A stretch of 13,251 bases of DNA, taken from NCBI GenBank assembly GCA_005880605.1, contig VBIS01000017.1, positions 1 to 13,251 of the forward strand. Reading direction: 5' to 3'. Of the stretch, positions 1 to 7,522 are shown piece after piece. Within the stretch, counting starts at the first letter, position 1, and every line of letters begins with the position of its first letter. The DNA comes from Chloroflexota bacterium (GTDB lineage: Bacteria > Chloroflexota > Dormibacteria > CF-121). The notes under the pieces were generated by a model. The model was given only the letters and a program-made list of their open reading frames with translations, ran no database searches and was not told the origin of the DNA. The position numbers and the translations under genes were made by a program.

Positions 1-1
1 C

Positions 2-694
2 ACCGCACGGGCTCTCGCCCGCGAAGGCTTCACCCTGGTGCTGGGGGCCCGTCGCGAGGACCGCCTGGCAGGGGTCGCGAGGGACTTGGGGGCGATGGCC
101 ATTCCCATCGATGTCCGCGATCTCACCAGCATCCAGGCCTTTGTTCGTGCTGTCGAAGCCAGATATCCGGCGGTCGAGATCCTGATCAATAACGCCGGAC
201 TGGCCGCCGGGCTGCAGCCGCTGGCGGATGGCCATGACGACGACTGGGTGCAGATGATGGAGACGAATGTGCTCGGCGTCCTTCGGATGACAAAGGCGAT
301 GCTCCCGCTGCTTCGGCGCGCCCCTCGTGCGCATATCGTCAACCTGGGCTCCGTCGCCGGCTTTGAGGTCTATCCCGGCGGCGTGGGGTATACGGCCAGC
401 AAGCACGCCGTGCGGGCGATCACCCGGACGCTTCGGCTGGAGCTCCTCGGCGAGCCCATCCGGGTGACCGAGATCGAGCCGGGGATGGTGGACACGGAGT
501 TCAGCCTGGTCCGGTTCAAGGGCGACCAGCAGCGCGCGGCTGCCGTCTACCAGGGCATGGAGCCGCTGACCGGCGCCGATATCGCGGACTGCATCGTTTG
601 GGCCGTCACCCGGCCACCCCATGTGAACATCGACGAGATGGTCGTGCGCCCGATTGCACAGGCGACCGTTCGCGACGTCGCCCGCAAGGCCTGA
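2..694 (+). CDS. Short-chain dehydrogenase/reductase, YdfG-like (5'-partial)
   Basis: The frame is already open at base 2, so the N-terminus and the Rossmann TGxxxGIG loop lie off the window. A GTG at 38 is an internal Val, not a start. What remains is a classical SDR: ILINNAG near bases 182-202, the catalytic triad as Ser in NLGSVAG (about 350-352) with YTASK (Tyr at about 389-391, Lys at 401-403), and the post-active-site PGMVDTEFS segment near 478-507. The order NNAG, VNLGS, YPGGVGYTASKHAV and PGMVDTEFSLVRFKGD resembles the YdfG / serine-3-dehydrogenase group, which oxidises 3-hydroxy acids (L-allo-threonine, 3-hydroxypropionate/malonic semialdehyde) with NADP. The family match is secure; the substrate is inferred from resemblance only. 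It is cytosolic. The next gene starts about 200 bp on and has its own promoter, so no co-transcription is implied. Confidence 0.93.
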   Translation, partial: TARALAREGFTLVLGARREDRLAGVARDLGAMAIPIDVRDLTSIQAFVRAVEARYPAVEILINNAGLAAGLQPLADGHDDDWVQMMETNVLGVLRMTKAMLPLLRRAPRAHIVNLGSVAGFEVYPGGVGYTASKHAVRAITRTLRLELLGEPIRVTEIEPGMVDTEFSLVRFKGDQQRAAAVYQGMEPLTGADIADCIVWAVTRPPHVNIDEMVVRPIAQATVRDVARKA

Positions 695-825
695 GCAGGC
701 GGTCGGCGCTTATACACGAAGTTTCCACTTATGCACACCGGCCTCGGTTTCTCTGAGTGACCGACGCAGGGATCTCCTGATAGCCAGTCTGTCAGCGAGC
801 CGGGCCCGCCAATGTGGCCCTCAGA

Positions 826-854
826 TTGACGTCGCGACAGGCAACTGATATGAT
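826..854 (+). promoter_or_regulatory. Near-consensus sigma-70/SigA-type promoter
   Basis: The -35 box is TTGACG (826-831) and the -10 box is TATGAT (849-854), separated by exactly 17 bp. Each box matches the consensus at five of six positions. Expected transcription start is about 861, giving a leader of roughly 30 nt that carries the strong RBS of the small membrane protein at 893. It is the best promoter in the window. The rest of the 695-892 gap shows nothing recognisable. Confidence 0.8.
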
Positions 855-880
855 AACGACGGTATCACCTAAGACGTACC

Positions 881-888
881 AGGGAGGT
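881..888 (+). promoter_or_regulatory. Strong ribosome binding site
   Basis: AGGGAGGT ends four bases before the ATG at 893 and fixes that start. It stands out because most neighbouring genes have no Shine-Dalgarno sequence at all. Confidence 0.8.
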
Positions 889-892
889 ATTT

Positions 893-1117
893 ATGGCAGT
901 CGTTCATGAACATGACGATGGCGATGGCGGCTCGAGCGCGGCGGTGGTTGCGATCTTCTTGATCGCCCTGATCGTGATCCTGGCGATCCTCTTTTACGGC
1001 TTCGCGGTCGCGCACTGGTTCGGCGTCGGCGGCAACACGACGATCATCAATCCGCCGTCAACCGCACCGTCGCTGGCACCCTCGGCCTCGGCCTCGGCCT
1101 CAGTCTCTCCGTCCTAA
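893..1117 (+). CDS. Small single-pass membrane protein with Ser/Ala/Pro tail
   Basis: This 74-residue protein is not recognised as a named family. The N-terminus is short and acidic/His-rich (HEHDDGDGG, residues 5-13). A strongly hydrophobic segment follows at about residues 16-40. A low-complexity tail (about residues 53-74) is rich in Ser, Ala and Pro; part of it is encoded by tandem copies of a GCCTCG hexamer near 1084-1100. With no Arg/Lys anywhere, charge gives little help, but the tail looks like an extracytoplasmic stalk. The gene is a self-contained unit: near-consensus promoter at 826-854, RBS AGGGAGGT, and a perfect hairpin terminator 21 bp after the stop. This implies high monocistronic expression. 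Function is unknown; a role at the cell surface is inferred only from the membrane anchor and the pilin next door. Confidence 0.82.
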   Translation: MAVVHEHDDGDGGSSAAVVAIFLIALIVILAILFYGFAVAHWFGVGGNTTIINPPSTAPSLAPSASASASVSPS

Positions 1118-1138
1118 TCACCGGGCAGCCAGGAACGG

Positions 1139-1167
1139 AAAAGACCGGCGCGTTGCGCCGGTCTTTT
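1139..1167 (+). terminator. Intrinsic terminator, perfect 13-bp stem
   Basis: AAAAGACCGGCGC (1139-1151), loop GTT, then its exact reverse complement ending in TTTT (1155-1167). The A-run/T-run symmetry means it could act in both directions. It ends the unit of the small membrane protein and insulates the pilin gene downstream. Confidence 0.88.
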
Positions 1168-1218
1168 GCACCTTTGACCTGAAACGGTCGCGTAACGGAT
1201 TGTGAAAGGTCGGTCACG

Positions 1219-1224
1219 GACAAT
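1219..1224 (+). promoter_or_regulatory. Candidate -10 of a leaderless promoter (pilin)
   Basis: GACAAT is followed by exactly six bases and then the ATG at 1231, the same geometry as the TANNNT hexamers of mobA, yyaL and gltX. It departs from TANNNT at the first position, so support is weaker. Confidence 0.45.
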
Positions 1225-1230
1225 GCAGGC

Positions 1231-1413
1231 ATGCATTTAGGTGGACTTTTCCGACCCGTTTTTCGTCGGATGCGTAGCGAGCGCGGCCAGGGAATGATCG
1301 AGTATGCGCTGATCCTGGTCTTGATCGCGGTGGTCGTGATCGTGTTGCTGATCATCCTGGGTAACCAGGTCGCCAACGTCTTCTGCAACATCAGCGGAGC
1401 GATCGGGCAGTAG
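1231..1413 (+). CDS. Flp/Fap-type pilin (type IVb prepilin)
   Basis: This 60-residue prepilin has a basic leader (residues 1-19, several Arg) followed by the class III signal RG|QGMIEYALIL. Cleavage after Gly19 by a TadV-type prepilin peptidase would give a mature protein of about 41 residues with Glu at +5 and Tyr at +6, the Flp hallmark. A continuous hydrophobic helix of about 22 residues follows. The family forms thin Tad pili for adhesion. No tadA, tadB/C, rcpA or tadV is present here, so assembly machinery must be elsewhere if the gene is used. A cysteine near the C-terminus (FCNIS, residue 51) is unusual and could form an inter-subunit disulphide. There is no Shine-Dalgarno; GACAAT six bases before the ATG suggests a leaderless transcript, and ATG at 1270 would be a shorter alternative start. 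Confidence 0.88.
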   Translation: MHLGGLFRPVFRRMRSERGQGMIEYALILVLIAVVVIVLLIILGNQVANVFCNISGAIGQ

Positions 1414-1422
1414 CCGGGCCGT

Positions 1423-1428
1423 TAGGCT
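1423..1428 (+). promoter_or_regulatory. -10 element of leaderless promoter (mobA)
   Basis: TAGGCT (pattern TANNNT) is followed by exactly six bases and the ATG at 1435. There is no Shine-Dalgarno. Transcription starting six to seven bases after the hexamer would begin at the start codon. Confidence 0.6.
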
Positions 1429-1434
1429 CATGCC

Positions 1435-2005
1435 ATGCGAAGCGGCTGTAGCCTCGTGATCCTGGCAGGCGGGCTGAGCCGGCGCATGGGCCGCGACAAG
1501 GCGACCTTACCGGCGGGCGATGGGACGCTGATCGAGCACCTCGCTCGCCGGCTTGCACCGGTGGTCGACGAGATCATCATTGCCGGCGGATCGGATCGCC
1601 CACCGTTTCAGGGTGTCCGTGCCGTCGCCGACCATCAGCCGGGTCTCGGCCCGCTCGCCGGCATGCTGGCGGGTCTGGCCGCGGCGAAAGCGCGGCATGT
1701 TTTTGTGGCCGGCTGCGATCTGCCCGACATCGAGCCGGCACTGGTCGGCTTGGTGCGCGCGCTGGCCGGCGATTTCGAGGCGGTGGTGCCGCGCCCTGAC
1801 CTCGAGCCGGAGGGCGTGTGCGCGCTCTATGTCCGCGAGCTGGCCCCTCGCATCGAAGAGCTCCTCGACGCCGGCGAACGCAGCATCAAGAGCCTGCTCG
1901 ACCGCAGTTTTGTGCGCTACGTCGGGTCAGACGAGCTGCGCGCGGTGGATCCGGAGCTACGATCCTTCCGCAACATCAATACGGCGGCGGACTACGAGAA
2001 CTGGC

Positions 2006-2031
<26 letters not shown>
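1435..2031 (+). CDS. mobA: Molybdenum cofactor guanylyltransferase MobA
   Basis: MobA transfers GMP from GTP to molybdopterin to form the MGD cofactor of DMSO-reductase-family enzymes, in the cytosol. The 198-residue length is normal. Visible motifs are the nucleotide-binding signature LAGGLSRRMGRDKA (residues 10-23), the QPGLGPLAGMLAGL segment (about 68-81), the metal-binding GCDLPD (about 93-98), and FRNINTAADY near the C-terminus (about 180-189), where MobA proteins typically have NINTPxD. No other Moco genes are in the window, so it is an isolated member of the pathway. The start is supported by TAGGCT-N6-ATG. Its last 26 bases overlap the end of yyaL on the opposite strand. Assignment to a different NTP-transferase (CTP:molybdopterin, MocA-like) is possible but the motif set favours MobA. 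Confidence 0.92.
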
Positions 2032-4030
<1,999 letters not shown>

Positions 4031-4036
4031 GACTCC

Positions 4037-4042
4037 ACTCTA
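4037..4042 (-). promoter_or_regulatory. -10 element of leaderless promoter (yyaL)
   Basis: On the minus strand, TAGAGT is followed by six bases and the ATG ending at 4030. A GGAG two bases before the ATG is too close for a good Shine-Dalgarno, which favours the leaderless reading. Confidence 0.6.
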
Positions 4043-4105
4043 GCGGCCCTCCAAATGGCCGCCGTAATGGTCCACATGGACTATCGGCTCGAAATGGACG
4101 GCCCG

Positions 4106-4111
4106 TACCAT
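4106..4111 (+). promoter_or_regulatory. Possible -10 of leaderless promoter
   Basis: TACCAT is followed by seven bases and an in-frame GTG at 4119. If used, the ATG at 4110 lies inside the promoter and translation starts at 4119. Confidence 0.35.
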
Positions 4112-4496
4112 GCAGTTCGTGCCAGGGGTACCGGGCGTTGCTAGCGGCCGCATGGTGTCGGCCGCGGCCATGCTCGTCGCCGCGGCCGGCCTTGCGCTTT
4201 ACCAGCTGACCTCGCTGCTGTTGGGCCCGGTCAGCAGCCGCCAGCTCGATCTCTCGCTCACGATTCCTGCTGCCGTCGAGGTTCAAGACCGGTCAGAACC
4301 GATGGTGTCGACCACCAACGTCGTCGTCGGCACGCGCGCTACTCCAGCCGCGCCACCCTCGCGCGCGATGCGGGTCGTGGCGTCGCCACGAGCCGCCTCT
4401 GTGCCGATCCCGAAGGCCTCGAGCCGTCCGCTGCCGACCGTGCTTCCGACCCCGAATCCACATCCGGCCGACAAGAAGCGCCCCGTCGACGACTGA
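4110..4496 (+). CDS. Membrane-anchored Pro-rich hypothetical protein
   Basis: The product is 128 residues from the ATG at 4110, or 125 from the GTG at 4119, which has the better upstream TACCAT hexamer. It is not recognised as a known family. A hydrophobic segment (about residues 16-38, RMVSAAAMLVAAAGLALY onward) acts as signal anchor or uncleaved signal peptide. The rest is predicted extracytoplasmic: a short region rich in Val/Thr (45-75) and then a Pro/Ser/Arg/Ala-rich low-complexity tail with PTVLPTPNPHP near the end, as in wall-spanning linkers. It sits divergent from yyaL and 46 bp before the PfkB-like gene, which has its own -10 hexamer. Minus-strand ORFs over this region are interpreted as shadows because the signal-anchor architecture is coherent only on the plus strand. 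Confidence 0.6.
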   Translation: MQFVPGVPGVASGRMVSAAAMLVAAAGLALYQLTSLLLGPVSSRQLDLSLTIPAAVEVQDRSEPMVSTTNVVVGTRATPAAPPSRAMRVVASPRAASVPIPKASSRPLPTVLPTPNPHPADKKRPVDD

Positions 4497-4530
4497 CTAC
4501 ACGCGGCCTTTCCACACCGGGGGCCGCTTA

Positions 4531-4536
4531 TATCAT
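4531..4536 (+). promoter_or_regulatory. -10 element of leaderless promoter (PfkB-like gene)
   Basis: TATCAT is followed by exactly six bases and the ATG at 4543. A weak -35 candidate, TTTCCA at 4509-4514, lies 16 bp upstream. Confidence 0.6.
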
Positions 4537-4542
4537 GACCCG

Positions 4543-5412
4543 ATGAGCCGAGCCCTGGACTGGCTCGCCGTCGGTGACGTGGCGCAGGAACGCACTGCCG
4601 ACGGGCTTGCGATTCTGGGTGGAGGAGCAGCCCGGCTCGCAGCCCACGCCGCGGCGCTGGGGGTTCGCACTGCGCTGGTTGCCAAGCTGGGAGAGGACGA
4701 TGCCGGCCGCCAGGCGCGTGTCGCCCTCGAACGGCTCAAGGTCGAGCTGCAATGGCTGCGGACCGCGACCGGCATGCGAACCACGGAATGGCATCAGCCC
4801 GACGGGCAGGCACCGGATCGCCGCGTTGACCGCGGTGCCGATCTAGCGCTACGACTCGATGAGCTGCCGCCGACCGCGGTGACCGCCGCGCTGACGGTGG
4901 TCTCTGGGTACAGCCTCTCGGTCGAGCCTGCCCGTTCGGCGGCGTTGGGAGCGCTGACCATGGCCCGAGCCCGCAGCGGTCATTCCGCCTTGCTGCTCGA
5001 GGCCGACCTCCTGTGGTGGACCAATGCCCGGATGACGCGACGGGTCCTGGAACCGGCGTTGAGCGCGGCTGATAGCGTAGCCCTTACGGCGGCCGACGCC
5101 CACGCCTTGTTCGGTCCGGTCGACGATCGCGAGGCCGTTCGCTTGATCGCCGAGATGGGTCCGCGCCTGGTCTACCTCACCCAAGCCGACGGTGGCGTGC
5201 TCCTCCGCGACGCCAGCCGGGTCTATGCCTACGCCGCGGACGAGGTGCCTCGCGATCGATACGCCGGCCCTGCCGCATTCTGGGTCGGGCTGGCGCAGAA
5301 GGTGGCGCCTCGAAAAGCCGCGCTCGATTCCATGCGCTACGCGCGGTCGGTGCGTCGGGCGGGCGCACCCCGCCAGCCCCACGCATTGCCGGCGGCGAGC
5401 CCCCGGCTGTAA
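4543..5412 (+). CDS. PfkB/ribokinase-fold protein, probably catalytically degenerate
   Basis: This 289-residue protein has the outline of a PfkB sugar/nucleoside kinase. An N-terminal WLAVGDV strand is followed by LGGGAARLAAHAAALG (residues 25-40; families usually have GGxxxNxA), then VAKLGEDDAGRQA (47-59), and RLVYLTQADGGVLL (208-221), the counterpart of the VxVTxGxxG strand. The second PfkB signature, normally DTTGAGDAF, reads DRYAGPAAF (238-246): the anion-hole Gly becomes Pro and the catalytic base Asp aligns with Ala. Phosphotransfer is therefore doubtful, and a sugar or nucleotide sensor is one possibility. The last 20 residues (Arg/Ala/Pro-rich) do not resemble the usual C-terminal helix, so a late frameshift cannot be excluded. 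Start supported by TATCAT-N6-ATG. No sugar transport or metabolism genes are adjacent to suggest a ligand. Confidence 0.8.
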   Translation: MSRALDWLAVGDVAQERTADGLAILGGGAARLAAHAAALGVRTALVAKLGEDDAGRQARVALERLKVELQWLRTATGMRTTEWHQPDGQAPDRRVDRGADLALRLDELPPTAVTAALTVVSGYSLSVEPARSAALGALTMARARSGHSALLLEADLLWWTNARMTRRVLEPALSAADSVALTAADAHALFGPVDDREAVRLIAEMGPRLVYLTQADGGVLLRDASRVYAYAADEVPRDRYAGPAAFWVGLAQKVAPRKAALDSMRYARSVRRAGAPRQPHALPAASPRL

Positions 5413-5484
5413 CGCCCGCATGGCGCGAGTGGAGCAGCCCGGCGACGCCGGGTTGGTGCCGCCTGCCGCCGCCGTTGCGTCACC

Positions 5485-5679
5485 ATGGGCGGTTCCTGGC
5501 GTCGTTGGTTGCTCGCCGCCGCCGCCTGTGCCACCCTGCTGCCGTCTGCCGCGGCGCTTCCCGCACGGCCCCACCCGGCCTTGAGCGTTTCGTTCCTGGT
5601 GGAACCGGCCGCGGTCGAGGCCTCGGCTACCCCTTCGCCAGCGCCGACAGATGGGGCTGAATCCGTGACCACGCGATAG
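5485..5679 (+). CDS. Small secreted or membrane-anchored hypothetical protein
   Basis: This is a 64-residue ORF between the PfkB-like gene and the minus-strand deaminase. The N-terminus looks like a signal peptide: GSWRRW, then a hydrophobic core LLAAAACATLLPSAAAL (residues 9-25). A short Ala/Pro/Ser tail (SATPSPAPTDGAES) follows, similar in style to the tail of the protein at 4110. Third codon positions are strongly GC-rich, as in neighbouring genes. Against it: no RBS, no TANNNT hexamer at the expected distance, and a 53-bp overlap with the 3' end of the deaminase. No family is recognised. It could be spurious. Confidence 0.42.
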   Translation: MGGSWRRWLLAAAACATLLPSAAALPARPHPALSVSFLVEPAAVEASATPSPAPTDGAESVTTR

Positions 5680-6208
5680 CGTGGGTCGGAATGCCGGCCT
5701 GGCTGAGGTATCGGTCGCGCAAGCCGCTCAGGTCAGGGTAGCCGTGCACGTAATAGATCGATCGGATGCCGGCGCTGATCAGGAGTTTGACGCACTCGAT
5801 GCAGGGAAAGTTGGTGCAGAAAATGTCGGCACCGGCGGTTGAGGAGCCACGGTAGGCGCTCTGCGCCAGGGCGTTGGCCTCTCCGTGGGCGCAGTACTTG
5901 AGCGAGAGGTCGGCGCCACTGATCCCTCCAACGCAGGGACAGGGCTTGGGAAACTCTTGCGGGTGCCAGGTGCCCTTCGGCGTGCCGTTGTAGCCGGTCG
6001 CGATCACCTGGCCGTCGCGCACGATGACACAGCCGACTTTGCGGCTGAGGCAGGTCGAGCGCAGCGCCGCTGCAAAGGCCAGGATCATGGCATACGACTC
6101 TTTATCCGGGCGGCCCTGCTGATTCGCTGCATGGACCTCGACGGCGTCAGGGTTGGGGGCGGCCCGGCGGGCGCGGCGCGCGGCAGGCCGGGACGGCCGG
6201 GACGTCAC
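5627..6208 (-). CDS. dCMP deaminase-family zinc deaminase (ComEB-like)
   Basis: This 193-residue protein belongs to the cytidine/deoxycytidylate deaminase superfamily. The zinc site is complete: HGE in KYCAHGEANAL (His108, Glu110, the proton shuttle) and FPCIEC (Cys136, Cys139). Upstream KVGCVIVRDGQVIATGYNGTPKG (residues 57-79, in two blocks) is typical of dCMP deaminases, as is the Cys-containing insertion before the HGE motif. These enzymes turn dCMP into dUMP to feed thymidylate synthesis; they act in the cytosol and are often dCTP/dTTP-regulated. HGE in place of the common HAE is a mild departure. The first about 33 residues are an Arg/Ala-rich extension outside the fold. The GTG start is supported by TAACAT-N6-GTG; an ATG at codon 41 would delete part of the domain. 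The substrate could also be another nucleotide base. Confidence 0.88.
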   Translation of the reverse strand: MTSRPSRPAARRARRAAPNPDAVEVHAANQQGRPDKESYAMILAFAAALRSTCLSRKVGCVIVRDGQVIATGYNGTPKGTWHPQEFPKPCPCVGGISGADLSLKYCAHGEANALAQSAYRGSSTAGADIFCTNFPCIECVKLLISAGIRSIYYVHGYPDLSGLRDRYLSQAGIPTHAIAWSRIQPHLSALAKG

Positions 6209-6214
6209 CGATCG

Positions 6215-6220
6215 ATGTTA
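6215..6220 (-). promoter_or_regulatory. -10 element of leaderless promoter overlapping a stop codon
   Basis: On the minus strand, TAACAT is followed by six bases and the GTG at 6208. Its first three bases are the TAA stop codon of the zinc-ribbon gene upstream, so the two genes are packed as tightly as a promoter allows. Confidence 0.6.
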
Positions 6221-6433
6221 ACTTGCCTTGAGGATCCGGGTGATCGTGGTCCCGCAGTGCGCGCAGGTGCCGATCCGCGCCCAATGTCCCGACCGCAGTG
6301 CCGTCGTGGTGGCGCCCAGGTCGACGGCGCAGTGACACTGGTAGCAGAAGGTCAGCTGAGCAGGGGTGCGATATTCGTGCGGTACCGCCGGAGAGCCAAA
6401 GCGCAGCGAGAGGATATTTCCTGGCTGGTGCAT
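6218..6433 (-). CDS. Small zinc-ribbon hypothetical protein
   Basis: This 71-residue protein carries two CxxC knuckles, CYQC (Cys30, Cys33) and CAHC (Cys57, Cys60), 23 residues apart. This is the spacing of a zinc ribbon. His34 and Cys35 beside the first knuckle are extra potential ligands. No further domain or membrane segment is visible, so a role in nucleic-acid or protein binding is only inferred from the fold. The start ATG is preceded by the weak GAGAG and has no TANNNT hexamer at six bases; a transcript leader is likely. The TAA stop is nested in the -10 hexamer of the downstream deaminase gene, which starts nine bases later on the same strand, so read-through co-transcription is possible. 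An overlapping minus-strand frame (6147-6338) is considered a shadow. Confidence 0.6.
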   Translation of the reverse strand: MHQPGNILSLRFGSPAVPHEYRTPAQLTFCYQCHCAVDLGATTTALRSGHWARIGTCAHCGTTITRILKAS

Positions 6434-6550
6434 CTCTCTAATTCTCGTAACGTTTAGTATTCGCCTCTCTGTTCGCGGTTAGCCGCCACGATTGCGTAAC
6501 GCTTTCTCATCCAGTTCTCAGGATTACGGGCCGCCTTTCAAACGGGCGAC

Positions 6551-6580
6551 TTGACGGCGTCGGCGTCGGCCACGCCTAAT
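6551..6580 (+). promoter_or_regulatory. Candidate promoter of the LCP gene
   Basis: TTGACG (6551-6556, five of six) with an 18-bp spacer to CCTAAT (6575-6580, four of six). The expected leader of about 30 nt contains GGGAGGG (6586-6592) and a small hairpin (GCAGGC / GCCTGC, 6592-6609) before the ATG at 6619. The remainder of the 6434-6550 gap shows only two copies of CGTAACG (6446-6452, 6495-6501). Confidence 0.5.
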
Positions 6581-6618
6581 AGGTTGGGAGGGCAGGCAAC
6601 GCCGCCTGCGCGGGAAGC

Positions 6619-7522
6619 ATGAATCACTCGCCGGCCACCGGCGTGCCCGATGCGCCCGGGTCTCGCCGGGTGCGCTGGATCGCGCTGGGCGCAATCGCGC
6701 TCGCCCTGGTGATGATCAGTGGCCTTCTTATCTATCTTTCCCCGGTGCTGGCGCTGCTGGAGCCGCATGACCCATCGCTCGGGCGGGTCGCCGGCGCCCC
6801 GGTGGCGACCCCGCCGCCGCTCGACTCGAAACGGCGAATCAATATCCTCCTGCTCGGCAGCGACAATGACCAGAAGTTCCGCCAGGATGCGCTGCTCTCG
6901 CAGACCATGATCGTGGTCTCGATCGAGCCTGCGACCCACCAGGTCACCTTGCTCTCGCTGCCACGCGATCTCTGGGTCGAGATCCCCGGACATCCGAGCG
7001 CTAAGATCGACCTGGCCTACGCGGAGGGTGGCGCCGCGCTGGCTCGCGCCACCGTGGAGAAGGCCTTCAAGATTCCGATCCATTACTACGCCTGGGTCGG
7101 CCTCAACGGTTTGGTGCGCGTCGTCGATCGCGTGGGCGGGATCGACCTCGACGTGCTCCATCCCGTGCTCGACGACAACTATCCGAACGATTTCAGCGAC
7201 AGCGGATATGGCACGGAGCGGGTGTATCTCGCCGCGGGTCCGCAGCACCTCGACGGCCGGCACGCGCTCCAGTACGTCCGTTCCCGGCACGGCGACCTAT
7301 TGAGTGACTTCGGCCGATCGGTTCGCCAGCAGCAACTGCTGCTCGCCATTCAGCAACGGACCGCCGGCATGGACCTCGTGACCGCCCTGCCTACCTTCGC
7401 CCAGGACCTCAACGGTCACGTCAAAACCGACCTCGACCTGGTGCGCCTCACCCAGCTCGCGCTCTTCATGCGCAATCCACGGCTACCTGCGCCAGCTCTT
7501 TGGCGGGGACCTGCTGCCATGA
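6619..7522 (+). CDS. LytR-CpsA-Psr (LCP) family glycopolymer transferase, 3' end frameshifted
   Basis: LCP enzymes move wall polymers (teichoic acid, capsule, arabinogalactan type) from a lipid carrier to peptidoglycan, outside the membrane. A short cytoplasmic tail and a transmembrane segment (about residues 20-47) precede the LCP domain (about 72-245). Its landmarks are INILLLGSDND, TMIVVSIEPATHQVTLLSLPRD with Arg116, AKIDLAYAEGG, GLNGLVRVVDRVGGIDLDV, and HALQYVRSRHGDLLSDFGRSVRQQQ (two blocks), which holds the conserved Arg/Asp set for pyrophosphate binding. In raw sequence the frame runs on to 8544, joining a second protein. However, after MRN (bases 7468-7476) skipping one C gives HGYLRQLFGGDLLP and a TGA at 7520-7522, an ATGA overlap with the lipoprotein start. 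I therefore place the gene end there, with a one-base insertion at 7477-7478. The alternative is a true 641-residue fusion (6619-8544). Confidence 0.85.

Noticed and set aside
5340..5480. Possible late frameshift in the PfkB-like gene, with another frame continuing past its stop
   Set aside because: The C-terminal 20 residues look atypical, but third-position GC is high in both frames and neither continuation matches a family end I can recognise, so no call was made.
4849..5574. Minus-strand 241-codon ORF opposite the PfkB-like gene
   Set aside because: Gly/Arg/Gln-rich composition typical of an antisense shadow, no motif, no start signals.
6538..7290. Minus-strand 250-codon ORF opposite the LCP gene
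   Set aside because: The LCP domain is unmistakable on the plus strand; this ORF would also remove the LCP promoter region without any motif of its own.
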